DNA of 6,389 nt from Patescibacteria group bacterium UBA3527 (lineage in GTDB: Bacteria > Patescibacteriota > Minisyncoccia > Phycocordibacterales > UBA918), in the NCBI GenBank assembly GCA_002377025.1, contig DFPA01000045.1, positions 536 to 6,924 on the forward strand, read 5' to 3'. A model generated the notes under the pieces. The model was not told where the DNA came from and did not search any database. It was given only the letters and a program-made list of their open reading frames with translations. The position numbers were made by a program, and so were the translations under genes. Below are positions 1 to 4,905 of the stretch, piece by piece; within the stretch, counting starts at the first letter, position 1; each line of letters opens with the position of its first letter.

Positions 1-57
1 CCGCTCAGTGTGTCTTGTTCGCTTAGCAGCTTCGTTGGAGTTCAAGGAATGTTATAA

Positions 58-85
58 AGAAAAGGCCCGCACTTGCGTGCGAGCC
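58..85 (-). terminator. Intrinsic terminator of the leftward 268-aa gene
   Basis: Read on the minus strand, GGCTCGCAC and GTGCGGGCC form a 9-bp stem, with one T-G wobble, around a GCAA (GNRA-type) loop. The stem is followed directly by TTTTCTTT. It starts 17 nt after the TAG stop. On the plus strand the hairpin has no T-run after it, so it serves the leftward gene only. Confidence 0.85.
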
Positions 86-102
86 AAAAACCAAGGGATA
101 CC

Positions 103-909
103 CTAGTAGCTTCTCTCCCAACCATTCACTGTAAGCAAGTGCAGGAAGTGTGCATCGTAAGGGTTGTTTTCCCAACCTTCTTGTGGTTCGAGAATCATCA
201 CAAACTTTTCCTCGGTCAGATCGCCGAAGACATCATTGAATTGAGACTCGTACCCGGTGACACGGAAGAAGCAGTCCCCGTCATCGTCAACCGGACGTTC
301 TTTACCGTCGAACATTTCCTTGCCGTCGATGACGAGTACTTCATACTTGCTCGGCTCGCCTTCAAGACCAACGAACACCTCGGTGTCGAGAGGAAGAGGA
401 AAGGTAAGATCACTTTTCTTACGGAACGTGACAAGTTTCCCATTCTCTCGCTCATCCAGATAAGCTGAGTCAGCCGCAGGAATACGGAACTTGAGCTCGT
501 AATACAGGGCAAACTCAGCTCTCGCCACCCTAAGCAACTTACTCCACCGAGTCTTCAGCTGGGGGAAAAGTTTTTCCATACCTCTAACGAACGAATCGAG
601 GTATGCATGGACGAAATCCACGTATTCTAATGAGATTCGCTCCTTCGGCAGTTCACAGGCGAGGTTGTCCTCAAACTCTTCGCCATCTCTGAGCTCAAAG
701 AGGCGGAACTTCAAACCCTCGTAAGGGTCATACCGAACCATCCACCGATGGGCGTCGGATTCGGCAAGAACGACTTCGCCTTCCATCTTGAGGATGTGAT
801 AGTCTTCGTCCTTAAGAAATCCGAGCACCATGTTGACCACGGTGGTGATTTCTTTCCTCCACTGGTCAACGCGTGACGAGCCGATGAGGAGTTTCGTTGC
901 AAGATTCAT
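103..909 (-). CDS. Hypothetical protein, 268 aa, acidic, cytoplasmic
   Basis: I do not recognise this family. The ATG at 909-907 is preceded by AGGAG (920-916) with a 6-nt gap, and a consensus promoter lies further upstream, so the start is well supported. There is no signal peptide or membrane segment. The protein is rich in Glu and Asp. The first 90 residues or so look like alternating strands and helices. Residues around 95-135 are helix-prone (from EYVDFVHAYLDSF to LRVARAEFAL), and the C-terminal half looks strand-rich. It contains no cysteine pair, nucleotide-binding motif or catalytic signature that I can see. It is transcribed alone, divergent to the 103-aa gene, and ends in its own terminator. 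Base composition resembles the two small genes to its right and is more GC-rich than the right half of the window. That it is a real gene is secure from its signals; the function is unknown. Confidence 0.85.
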   Translation of the reverse strand: MNLATKLLIGSSRVDQWRKEITTVVNMVLGFLKDEDYHILKMEGEVVLAESDAHRWMVRYDPYEGLKFRLFELRDGEEFEDNLACELPKERISLEYVDFVHAYLDSFVRGMEKLFPQLKTRWSKLLRVARAEFALYYELKFRIPAADSAYLDERENGKLVTFRKKSDLTFPLPLDTEVFVGLEGEPSKYEVLVIDGKEMFDGKERPVDDDGDCFFRVTGYESQFNDVFGDLTEEKFVMILEPQEGWENNPYDAHFLHLLTVNGWERSY

Positions 910-929
910 GACATTCTCCTATCTCTAGG

Positions 930-941
930 ACCCTTTCGGGT
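930..941 (-). other. Small GAAA-loop hairpin in the leader of the 268-aa gene
   Basis: On the minus strand ACCC-GAAA-GGGT forms a 4-bp stem with a GNRA tetraloop about 10 nt upstream of the AGGAG ribosome site. A second weak stem (GAAC/GTTC, 951-964) lies further upstream in the same leader. They could affect leader stability or translation, but the stems are short. Confidence 0.35.
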
Positions 942-982
942 GTTGTGAATGAACATCTCTGTTCAGGGTTCTACCCGCTTAA

Positions 983-1010
983 ATTATAAAGCAAACATTG
1001 ACTTTGTCAA
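983..1010 (-). promoter_or_regulatory. Consensus sigma70 promoter for the leftward 268-aa gene
   Basis: On the minus strand a perfect TTGACA (1010-1005) is followed after 16 nt by a perfect TATAAT (988-983). The predicted transcript starts near 976, giving a leader of about 65 nt before the ATG at 909. Both hexamers match consensus, so the promoter should be strong unless regulated. Confidence 0.85.
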
Positions 1011-1026
1011 GAGTTTGTGCTACTCT
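998..1026 (+). promoter_or_regulatory. Divergent promoter for the 103-aa gene
   Basis: TTGACT (998-1003) is followed after 17 nt by TACTCT (1021-1026), with TGC just before it as an extended -10 element. The -35 box overlaps that of the leftward promoter: TTGAC-TTT-GTCAA (998-1010) is a perfect inverted repeat. The -10 is weak, so this side should be the weaker promoter. Confidence 0.5.
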
Positions 1027-1071
1027 TCCTTGCAGGTAGTAACTAATAACGCAACATCAAAGGGTATCGCA

Positions 1072-1383
1072 ATGACACACTTTCTTTGCATTAACCTTTA
1101 CATCAAGGATTCTCAGGAACTCGCCGCCGCTGAGGTAGAAGGATATAAGGGGGCAGTTACCACGGATGATGTCGAATGGAATGGCCCCTTGTCCATAGGC
1201 GACTTCATGGAAATTCGTGATGTGGGCGAGGAGCTTGAGATCGTAAGGCTCGTGCACTACGTCGCCGGGAAGGTCGGCAGCTTCGAACATCCGTTCACGG
1301 ATGTTCGACTCGAAACCTCGAAGGAAGTTGTGGATCGTCTCGTTTCGAAATATCCAGAGACATGGCAACAACTCGACTACTGA
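1072..1383 (+). CDS. Hypothetical protein, 103 aa, possibly a PUA-like beta-barrel
   Basis: I chose the ATG at 1072 because AAAGGG (1059-1064) lies 7 nt before it. The earlier in-frame ATG at 949 would run back through both divergent promoters and is unlikely. I do not recognise the family. It is soluble, with a single cysteine (Cys6). The stretch PLSIGDFMEI (39-48) followed by IVRLVHY (57-63) resembles the GD-containing strand and following strand of the ASCH-like protein encoded next (LHVGDNIEF, then VVVRIEHI), so a related fold is possible. That is inference from a short likeness only. A helix-prone, more variable C-terminus follows (residues 83-103). The gene is flanked by its own promoter and by a two-hairpin terminator region. 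Confidence 0.75.
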   Translation: MTHFLCINLYIKDSQELAAAEVEGYKGAVTTDDVEWNGPLSIGDFMEIRDVGEELEIVRLVHYVAGKVGSFEHPFTDVRLETSKEVVDRLVSKYPETWQQLDY

Positions 1384-1403
1384 ACTGTCGACTTACGCCT
1401 TGA

Positions 1404-1435
1404 ATGAGGGTGGCGGAATTCGCCGCCACCCTCAT
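1404..1435 (+). other. 13-bp perfect hairpin after the 103-aa gene
   Basis: The arms ATGAGGGTGGCGG (1404-1416) and CCGCCACCCTCAT (1423-1435) pair perfectly around the loop AATTCG. There is no T-run after it; a separate terminator hairpin begins 5 nt later. It would be a very stable RNA 3'-end structure, perhaps protecting the message from exonucleases or helping the terminator. Confidence 0.75.
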
Positions 1436-1439
1436 ACAA

Positions 1440-1471
1440 CTGCTACACATTCGTGTGGCGGTTTTCTTTTT
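1440..1471 (+). terminator. Intrinsic terminator of the 103-aa gene
   Basis: CTGCTACAC and GTGTGGCGG form a 9-bp stem with two T-G wobbles around the loop ATTC, followed by TTTTCTTTTT. It is related in sequence to the terminator at 1924-1958. Confidence 0.85.
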
Positions 1472-1489
1472 CAAAACTTTATGTATAGT
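1462..1489 (+). promoter_or_regulatory. Possible promoter of the ASCH-like gene
   Basis: TATAGT (1484-1489) matches the -10 consensus in five of six bases and lies 27 nt before the gene. The best -35 at the right distance is TTTTCT (1462-1467), inside the T-run of the preceding terminator, and it is poor. The gene follows a strong terminator, so it needs its own promoter. This is the best candidate. Confidence 0.35.
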
Positions 1490-1516
1490 TCTGGAGAAGG
1501 CCTAAGGGAGTAAATT

Positions 1517-1894
1517 ATGCACATTGAGAAATCTATCCAACTCACCACCGCACCGCTTGAGGAGCTTTTGAAGAAAGGAGAATCAATCGACTTCCGACTT
1601 GACGAAGAAGCGTGGCGAGATTTGCATGTCGGCGACAATATTGAGTTTTGGGAAGACTTTACTGGTTGGCAGAAAGAGCCAACCGATGCTTCTCGTCACG
1701 TCGTCGTCAGGATCGAGCACATATACAAAGCTCCGAGTTTCCGAGAAATTTTTGACATCATCGAACAAGATTCCGCTCGGCTCGGTGACAAGGACGAGTT
1801 GCTGTCCGGCTTGCGTAGCTGGTGGAGCGAGGAAAAAGAAACAAGCAAAGGTGTTCTTGCTTTTCATGTTGTTGTAGCGGATAACGCTGACTGA
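1517..1894 (+). CDS. ASCH/PUA-like domain protein, 125 aa
   Basis: AAGGGAG (1504-1510) lies 6 nt before the ATG, a strong ribosome site. The whole protein reads like an ASCH domain, a small PUA-like beta-barrel thought to bind RNA or modified nucleosides (family knowledge). The features are a helix followed by KKGESIDFR (19-27), corresponding to the family's K-T-x-E-x-R region; LHVGDNIEF (36-44), the typical GD strand; VVVRIEHIYKAPSFREIF (62-79), the typical strand then S-F-R-E helix; and GVLAFHVVV (112-120), the closing strand. Length fits the family. No catalytic activity can be assigned. Some small ASCH proteins such as E. coli YqfB hydrolyse N4-acetylcytidine, but I cannot show that here. 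It is transcribed alone, and the two hairpins after the TGA separate it from what follows. Confidence 0.75.
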   Translation: MHIEKSIQLTTAPLEELLKKGESIDFRLDEEAWRDLHVGDNIEFWEDFTGWQKEPTDASRHVVVRIEHIYKAPSFREIFDIIEQDSARLGDKDELLSGLRSWWSEEKETSKGVLAFHVVVADNAD

Positions 1895-1900
1895 TTCGCT

Positions 1901-1914
1901 GACACTTCGGTGTC
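1901..1914 (+). other. UUCG-loop hairpin after the ASCH-like gene
   Basis: GACAC-TTCG-GTGTC forms a 5-bp stem closed by C-G around a UUCG tetraloop, an exceptionally stable loop type. It lies 7 nt after the stop codon and 10 nt before the terminator stem. It has the same position relative to gene and terminator as the hairpin at 1404-1435. Confidence 0.65.
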
Positions 1915-1923
1915 GTTATTCTG

Positions 1924-1958
1924 ACTGCTGCACAATCCTGTGTGGCAGTTTTTTCTTT
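1924..1958 (+). terminator. Intrinsic terminator of the ASCH-like gene
   Basis: ACTGCTGCACA and TGTGTGGCAGT pair over 11 bp, with two G-T wobbles, around the loop ATCC. The stem runs into TTTTTT-C-TTT. Confidence 0.9.
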
Positions 1959-1972
1959 GTGCAAATGACTTC

Positions 1973-2061
1973 GCAAAATCCAAAAATCCCTTTCAACTTT
2001 TTGGCGGCTTCCCCCTGCACCCCCATCCGCTTTTTTGAAGGTAAGGGATTTTTGGATTTGC
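1973..2061. repeat. Long imperfect inverted repeat, 19-20 nt arms, in an intergenic region
   Basis: The left arm 1973-1992 (GCAAAATCCAAAAATCCCTT) is complementary to 2043-2061 with a single bulged A. Sixteen pairs are uninterrupted (1977-1992 with 2043-2058). The 50-nt centre contains GGCGG/CCGC and two C-runs separated by TGCA (2011-2024), which on the minus strand are G-runs. It has no T-run in the right place for a terminator in either direction. It could be a structured RNA, a remnant of a small mobile element, or a repeat present elsewhere in the genome. Confidence 0.7.
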
Positions 2062-2200
2062 TGCGTGCGGAGTGGTAGCGGAGCACGCACCCGAGGCGCA
2101 ATCAAACTCCAATGCGTACGCAGAAGTCCAGCATTACCATGCGCGCGGCGTGTGGCAGATCAATCGCTCCGCGATTGGAAATAGGTTCGAGCGGAGTTGA
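2062..2200. other. Intergenic stretch with several short hairpins, no gene seen
   Basis: This stretch contains TGCGTGC/GCACGCA with a 14-nt loop (2062-2089), the 10-bp palindrome TGCGTACGCA (2113-2122), and CAATCGC/GCGATTG with a 3-nt loop (2161-2177). GCGGAG occurs at about 2078 and 2191, with its complement CTCCGC at 2167. I found no tRNA, rRNA or CRISPR signature. The density of self-complementary elements suggests a structured RNA or decayed repeat, but nothing identifies it. Confidence 0.4.
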
Positions 2201-2212
2201 ATAAGGACAGCA

Positions 2213-2338
2213 ATGCACATGAAGGCACGGAAATATGGAACGTGCTTATATAGAGAAACGCTGGTAAGAAAAAGACCTCAGCTCGGAAGCTTTTTGATTA
2301 CAAGAATCTGCAGGCTGGAGAGGTGTTTGGGTGTATAA
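2213..2338 (+). CDS. Possible small basic protein, 41 aa
   Basis: The ORF starts at an ATG preceded by TAAGGA (2202-2207) with a 5-nt gap, a better ribosome site than any gene to its right has. The product is rich in Arg and Lys, with two cysteines near the C-terminus, and matches nothing I know. It ends at TAA 2336-2338, 32 nt before the two-helix membrane protein, so it could be a leader peptide or the first gene of that unit. At 41 codons it may equally be a chance ORF. Confidence 0.25.
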   Translation: MHMKARKYGTCLYRETLVRKRPQLGSFLITRICRLERCLGV

Positions 2339-2360
2339 ATAGCGACAGGAAGGAAAAATT

Positions 2361-2369
2361 TGGTACACT
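2361..2369 (+). promoter_or_regulatory. Possible extended -10 element just before the membrane protein
   Basis: TGGTACACT matches the TGn-TAnnnT extended -10 pattern. No good -35 lies 16-18 nt upstream. If used, transcription would begin at about 2376, making the ATG at 2371 unusable and the ATG at 2377 a leaderless or near-leaderless start. The evidence is weak. Confidence 0.25.
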
Positions 2370-2370
2370 C

Positions 2371-2805
2371 ATGAATATGAATGGAACATTGTTTACATTT
2401 TCCAAGTGCTTTCAGGTTATTGCAATAATTATTGCAATAAGTTTTGTCAGTGTGGTATTTGTGGGCATGTTCACAGAATCTTTTGCGCCACAAATAAATT
2501 CTAATGAGAGAACTTGCTTATTTGATTGGTCTCAAGAGTGTTCTGAAACTGTTTCAGAACACACCGCACAGTGGCAACAGACATTTGATAATGTTCCGAA
2601 TAACCTTTTTGTTGTTCTTATTATATTGCTCGCATTTCTTGCAGCAGTACTCACTGTTCTGGTTCCGACAAACGCCACAGCCAGCTTACATGAAGAATAT
2701 ACGCCAAGAATTTTATTGAATGCACGCAGAGACAAATTTGATAAATTGTTTAACTACATTCTTCAGGCATTTTCAAACGGTATCCTACATCCGAAACTTT
2801 TCTAA
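2371..2805 (+). CDS. Two-helix membrane protein with an external cysteine pair, 144 aa
   Basis: Two clear hydrophobic helices are present (about residues 14-34 and 79-98). They are separated by a polar loop carrying Cys49 and Cys57 and followed by a basic tail (from about 110). The positive-inside rule puts the loop outside and both ends in the cytoplasm, so Cys49-Cys57 could form a disulfide. The C-terminus ends in NGILHPKLF; from memory, small CPR membrane proteins often end in a similar G-I-x-H/N-P-K motif, but I cannot verify this. The start is uncertain. AGGAAGGA (2347-2354) is 16 nt from the ATG at 2371, too far for a normal SD; ATG 2377 and GTG 2323 are in-frame alternatives. It lies 114 nt before a DsbA-like gene and could be its substrate or partner, but no experimentally known family is recognised. 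The coding DNA holds two long perfect palindromes. Confidence 0.75.
   Translation: MNMNGTLFTFSKCFQVIAIIIAISFVSVVFVGMFTESFAPQINSNERTCLFDWSQECSETVSEHTAQWQQTFDNVPNNLFVVLIILLAFLAAVLTVLVPTNATASLHEEYTPRILLNARRDKFDKLFNYILQAFSNGILHPKLF
2417..2440. repeat. Tandem duplicate of a 12-bp palindrome inside the membrane-protein gene
   Basis: TTATTGCAATAA is itself a perfect palindrome and occurs twice back to back, so the 24 bp are both a tandem repeat and a perfect palindrome. It encodes the repetitive helix segment IAIIIAI. Protein repetition alone would not force identical codons. Confidence 0.9.
2538..2562. repeat. 25-bp perfect palindrome inside the membrane-protein gene
   Basis: The arms GTGTTCTGAAAC (2538-2549) and GTTTCAGAACAC (2551-2562) are exact complements around a single T. 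It lies in the external-loop coding region, at the codons for CSETVSE. It could be a binding site for a dimeric regulator, a cruciform, or an RNA hairpin in the message. Confidence 0.9.
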
Positions 2806-2919
2806 CACGCTAACTCACCGTACAGATTGACTTGTACTGCTTTGTTATTCGTTTAAGAAAAGAAAAAAGAAATAAAAAGACCGCTACAACTAAAGTTAAT
2901 AAGACGTAAGTAATTCACT
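2806..2919 (+). promoter_or_regulatory. Gap before the DsbA/SufS-like run; probable promoter region
   Basis: This gap should hold the promoter if the three genes downstream form their own operon. The best candidate is TTGACT (2827-2832), but no good -10 sits 16-18 nt away; CGTTTA and TTTAAG are the nearest. A 5-bp stem GTACA/TGTAC (2820-2837) overlaps it and is too weak to call a terminator. A purine-rich, A-rich stretch follows (2854-2880). Read-through from the membrane-protein gene is therefore also possible. Confidence 0.25.
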
Positions 2920-3666
2920 ATGGAAATAGAACAACAACCGACTCAAACAAAGAAAGAGCGTAAGGAACAGAGAAGAAAGGAAAAAGAAATACAACGTGAA
3001 CGTAGAATGCGAGCACGAAATGTTAAAAAATATGCCTTAAGAGGTTTAGTACTGGCAGCCATTGTGGTTGTTGGAGTGGGAGTATGGAAGATATCAGAAC
3101 GTTCAACTATCACTGCCGAACTTACCGTGAATGAAGTACTCCAAGTACAAGATGATGACTGGAAAAAAGGTAATCCTGATGCAGACGTGGTGCTTTATGA
3201 ATATCTTGATTTTGAATGTGAAGCATGCGGCGCGTACTATCCACTGATAAAACGACTCGTAGAAGAATACAGTGACAGGGTCATGTTTGTCACTCGCTAC
3301 TTTCCACTACCAAGCCATAAAAATAGCATGACAGCAGCGTTAGCAATTGAAGCCGCTGGTAGACAAGGAAAATACTGGGAGATGCATGATCTTTTGTTTG
3401 AAGAACAACAAAACTGGGGCGAGCGCCCAGCCCCTGAACCAGTAATATTTGAGCGATATGCAGAGCAACTAAACTTAGACATGGAACGCTTCAAACAAGA
3501 TGTTAATTCCACAGAGGTGAAAAATCGCGTGGTAAGGGATAGAAATGCGGGAAGACAACTAAATGTAACCGGAACCCCCACCTTTTTTCTCAATGGTGAA
3601 AAGATACAGAACCCTCGAGGATATGAAGCGTTTGTAGCGCTTTTGGAAAACGCGTTGAAACAATAG
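2920..3666 (+). CDS. Membrane-anchored DsbA-family thiol-disulfide oxidoreductase, 248 aa
   Basis: The protein has a highly charged Lys/Arg/Glu cytoplasmic tail (1-37), one membrane helix (about 39-56) and a thioredoxin-fold domain of the DsbA/Thioredoxin_4 type outside the membrane. The active site is C100-E-A-C103 after the strand VVLYEYLDF. The insert carries the usual helical DsbA segment (about 125-200, with AALAIEAAGRQGKYWEMHD). The cis-proline loop is T219-P220 in VTGTPTFFLNG. This architecture fits oxidation or isomerisation of cysteines in exported proteins; the CEAC dipeptide does not decide between oxidant and reductant. No resolving partner such as DsbB or VKOR is in the window. 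No SD is evident before the ATG, but it is the first Met of a natural anchor. The SufS-like gene follows after 14 nt, so co-transcription is likely. Confidence 0.93.
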   Translation: MEIEQQPTQTKKERKEQRRKEKEIQRERRMRARNVKKYALRGLVLAAIVVVGVGVWKISERSTITAELTVNEVLQVQDDDWKKGNPDADVVLYEYLDFECEACGAYYPLIKRLVEEYSDRVMFVTRYFPLPSHKNSMTAALAIEAAGRQGKYWEMHDLLFEEQQNWGERPAPEPVIFERYAEQLNLDMERFKQDVNSTEVKNRVVRDRNAGRQLNVTGTPTFFLNGEKIQNPRGYEAFVALLENALKQ

Positions 3667-3680
3667 ACTAATAAATTATC

Positions 3681-4904
3681 ATGAATATTTTTAACAACCA
3701 CCGTACAAAAGAACAATTAGTATATACAGACAGAAAAGATTTCAGTTTTGTTTCAGACAGTGACGTTTATCTAGACTCTGCTTGCCAGTCGCTTCGTCCG
3801 CAGCCTGTTCTCGATGCGATGTTTTCGTATTTTCAAAAATACAATGCCTGTGGCGGACGGGTGAAGTATGAGTGGGGTAAGCAGGTAGATGAGGCTGTAG
3901 AGAAGGCGAGGGTGTCAATTTTGAAGCGTCTTGGAAAATCACCCAAAGAATATGGAGTTGCATTCACATTGAATACAACCTACGGATTAAATCTGATACT
4001 GAACCAACTTCCCGGCCGAATTTACAAACAGATAGTTACTTCAGAGATTGAACATAACTCTGTTTTTCTTCCTACGATGATGCTGGTCAAGAAGCTTGGA
4101 ATACCGCGTGTAGTTCTAAAAAGAGAACAAGACGGATCATTAAATTACACGAAAGAAAATGTCGCTCAGGCAGTGATTGTGGTAAACGCAACTTCAAACA
4201 TTGACGGCCGGACTTTACGAAATGCGAAAGTTCTGGCAAGTGACACACACAAATCTGGCGGTATTCTCATTGTTGATGGAGCACAGAGTTTGGTACATGA
4301 TACATCGTTATTGCGTGAAGTGGATTTTGATGCGTTATGTTTTTCTGGTCACAAGACCTATGGACCGAGTTTGGGGGTTGTAGTGATCAAGAAAACACTC
4401 TTGGAGTTACTTGAGCTGTCGTTTGTCGGGGGCGGCATGGTGGAAAAACTTGAAACGGATAGTTTTTCCATACCCATCATCGATCCTGTGAGTAAACTTG
4501 AGCCAGGATTACAAGATTTCGCAGGTATTATCGGGCTCAGTAGTGCACTGGATTGGCTAGATATGTACAAACCTGAAGGATTGTCTGTAGTGGAACATAC
4601 ACAAAGGCTCGCGCAGATGACATTTGATGGACTATCGTCAATTGAGGGTCTTCATCTCCTCAATTCTGAACCAAGTTCTACAATAAGTTTCTACTCAGAA
4701 AATGTGGACGCACATCGCCTAGCAATTTTCCTCTCACAACAACACATAATGACACGCAGTGGGTATTTTTGTTGTCATTACTACCTTCAGAATGTAAAAA
4801 AATATCCCCCGTTACTCCGGGTGTCCTTGGGACTTCACAATACTGAAAGTGACATAAGGAAATTCTTGGAAGTGACCCAGAAGATTATAAGTAATATCAA
4901 ATGA
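3681..4904 (+). CDS. SufS-like cysteine desulfurase (aminotransferase class V), 407 aa
   Basis: This is a PLP-dependent enzyme that by family takes sulfur from cysteine, giving alanine and an enzyme persulfide. Signature parts in order: YLDSACQSLRP (30-40), NTTYGLN near 98-104, EIEHNS with His125 over the cofactor, VDGAQ with Asp199 and Gln202, SGHKTYGP with the Schiff-base Lys225, RSGYFC with Arg359 and the catalytic Cys364, and LRVSLGLHNTESD with Arg380. These match E. coli SufS closely (Lys226, Cys364, Arg379 there), and the length is that of SufS. Oddities: the His-His usually before the active Cys (RTGHHC) is Tyr-Phe here, and a second Cys, Cys365, follows directly. There is no SD before the ATG. 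It lies between two membrane-bound thioredoxin-fold genes, 14 nt after one and 1 nt before the other. No SufU, SufE or IscU lies nearby, so its sulfur acceptor is unknown. A selenocysteine lyase or another class V enzyme is less likely. Confidence 0.9.
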   Translation: MNIFNNHRTKEQLVYTDRKDFSFVSDSDVYLDSACQSLRPQPVLDAMFSYFQKYNACGGRVKYEWGKQVDEAVEKARVSILKRLGKSPKEYGVAFTLNTTYGLNLILNQLPGRIYKQIVTSEIEHNSVFLPTMMLVKKLGIPRVVLKREQDGSLNYTKENVAQAVIVVNATSNIDGRTLRNAKVLASDTHKSGGILIVDGAQSLVHDTSLLREVDFDALCFSGHKTYGPSLGVVVIKKTLLELLELSFVGGGMVEKLETDSFSIPIIDPVSKLEPGLQDFAGIIGLSSALDWLDMYKPEGLSVVEHTQRLAQMTFDGLSSIEGLHLLNSEPSSTISFYSENVDAHRLAIFLSQQHIMTRSGYFCCHYYLQNVKKYPPLLRVSLGLHNTESDIRKFLEVTQKIISNIK

Positions 4905-4905
4905 T

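Noticed and set aside
949..1071. Longer N-terminus for the 103-aa gene from the ATG at 949
   Set aside because: It would read through both divergent promoters and has no ribosome site; the ATG at 1072 has AAAGGG at the right distance.
1758..2105. Leftward ORFs of 115 and 61 codons across the end of the ASCH-like gene and the inverted repeat
   Set aside because: They cross a strong terminator and the large inverted repeat, overlap a supported gene in antisense, and look like chance low-complexity translations.
2181..2200. GGTTCGA resembling a tRNA T-loop
   Set aside because: The flanks do not pair into a T-stem and no acceptor, D or anticodon arm can be drawn around it.
2277..2297. AGCT-CGGA-AGCT followed by TTTTT as a terminator
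   Set aside because: The stem is only four base pairs of a self-complementary tetramer.
2820..2850. GTACA/TGTAC hairpin as terminator of the two-helix membrane-protein gene
   Set aside because: A five-pair AT-containing stem with an 8-nt loop and an interrupted T-rich tail is too weak.
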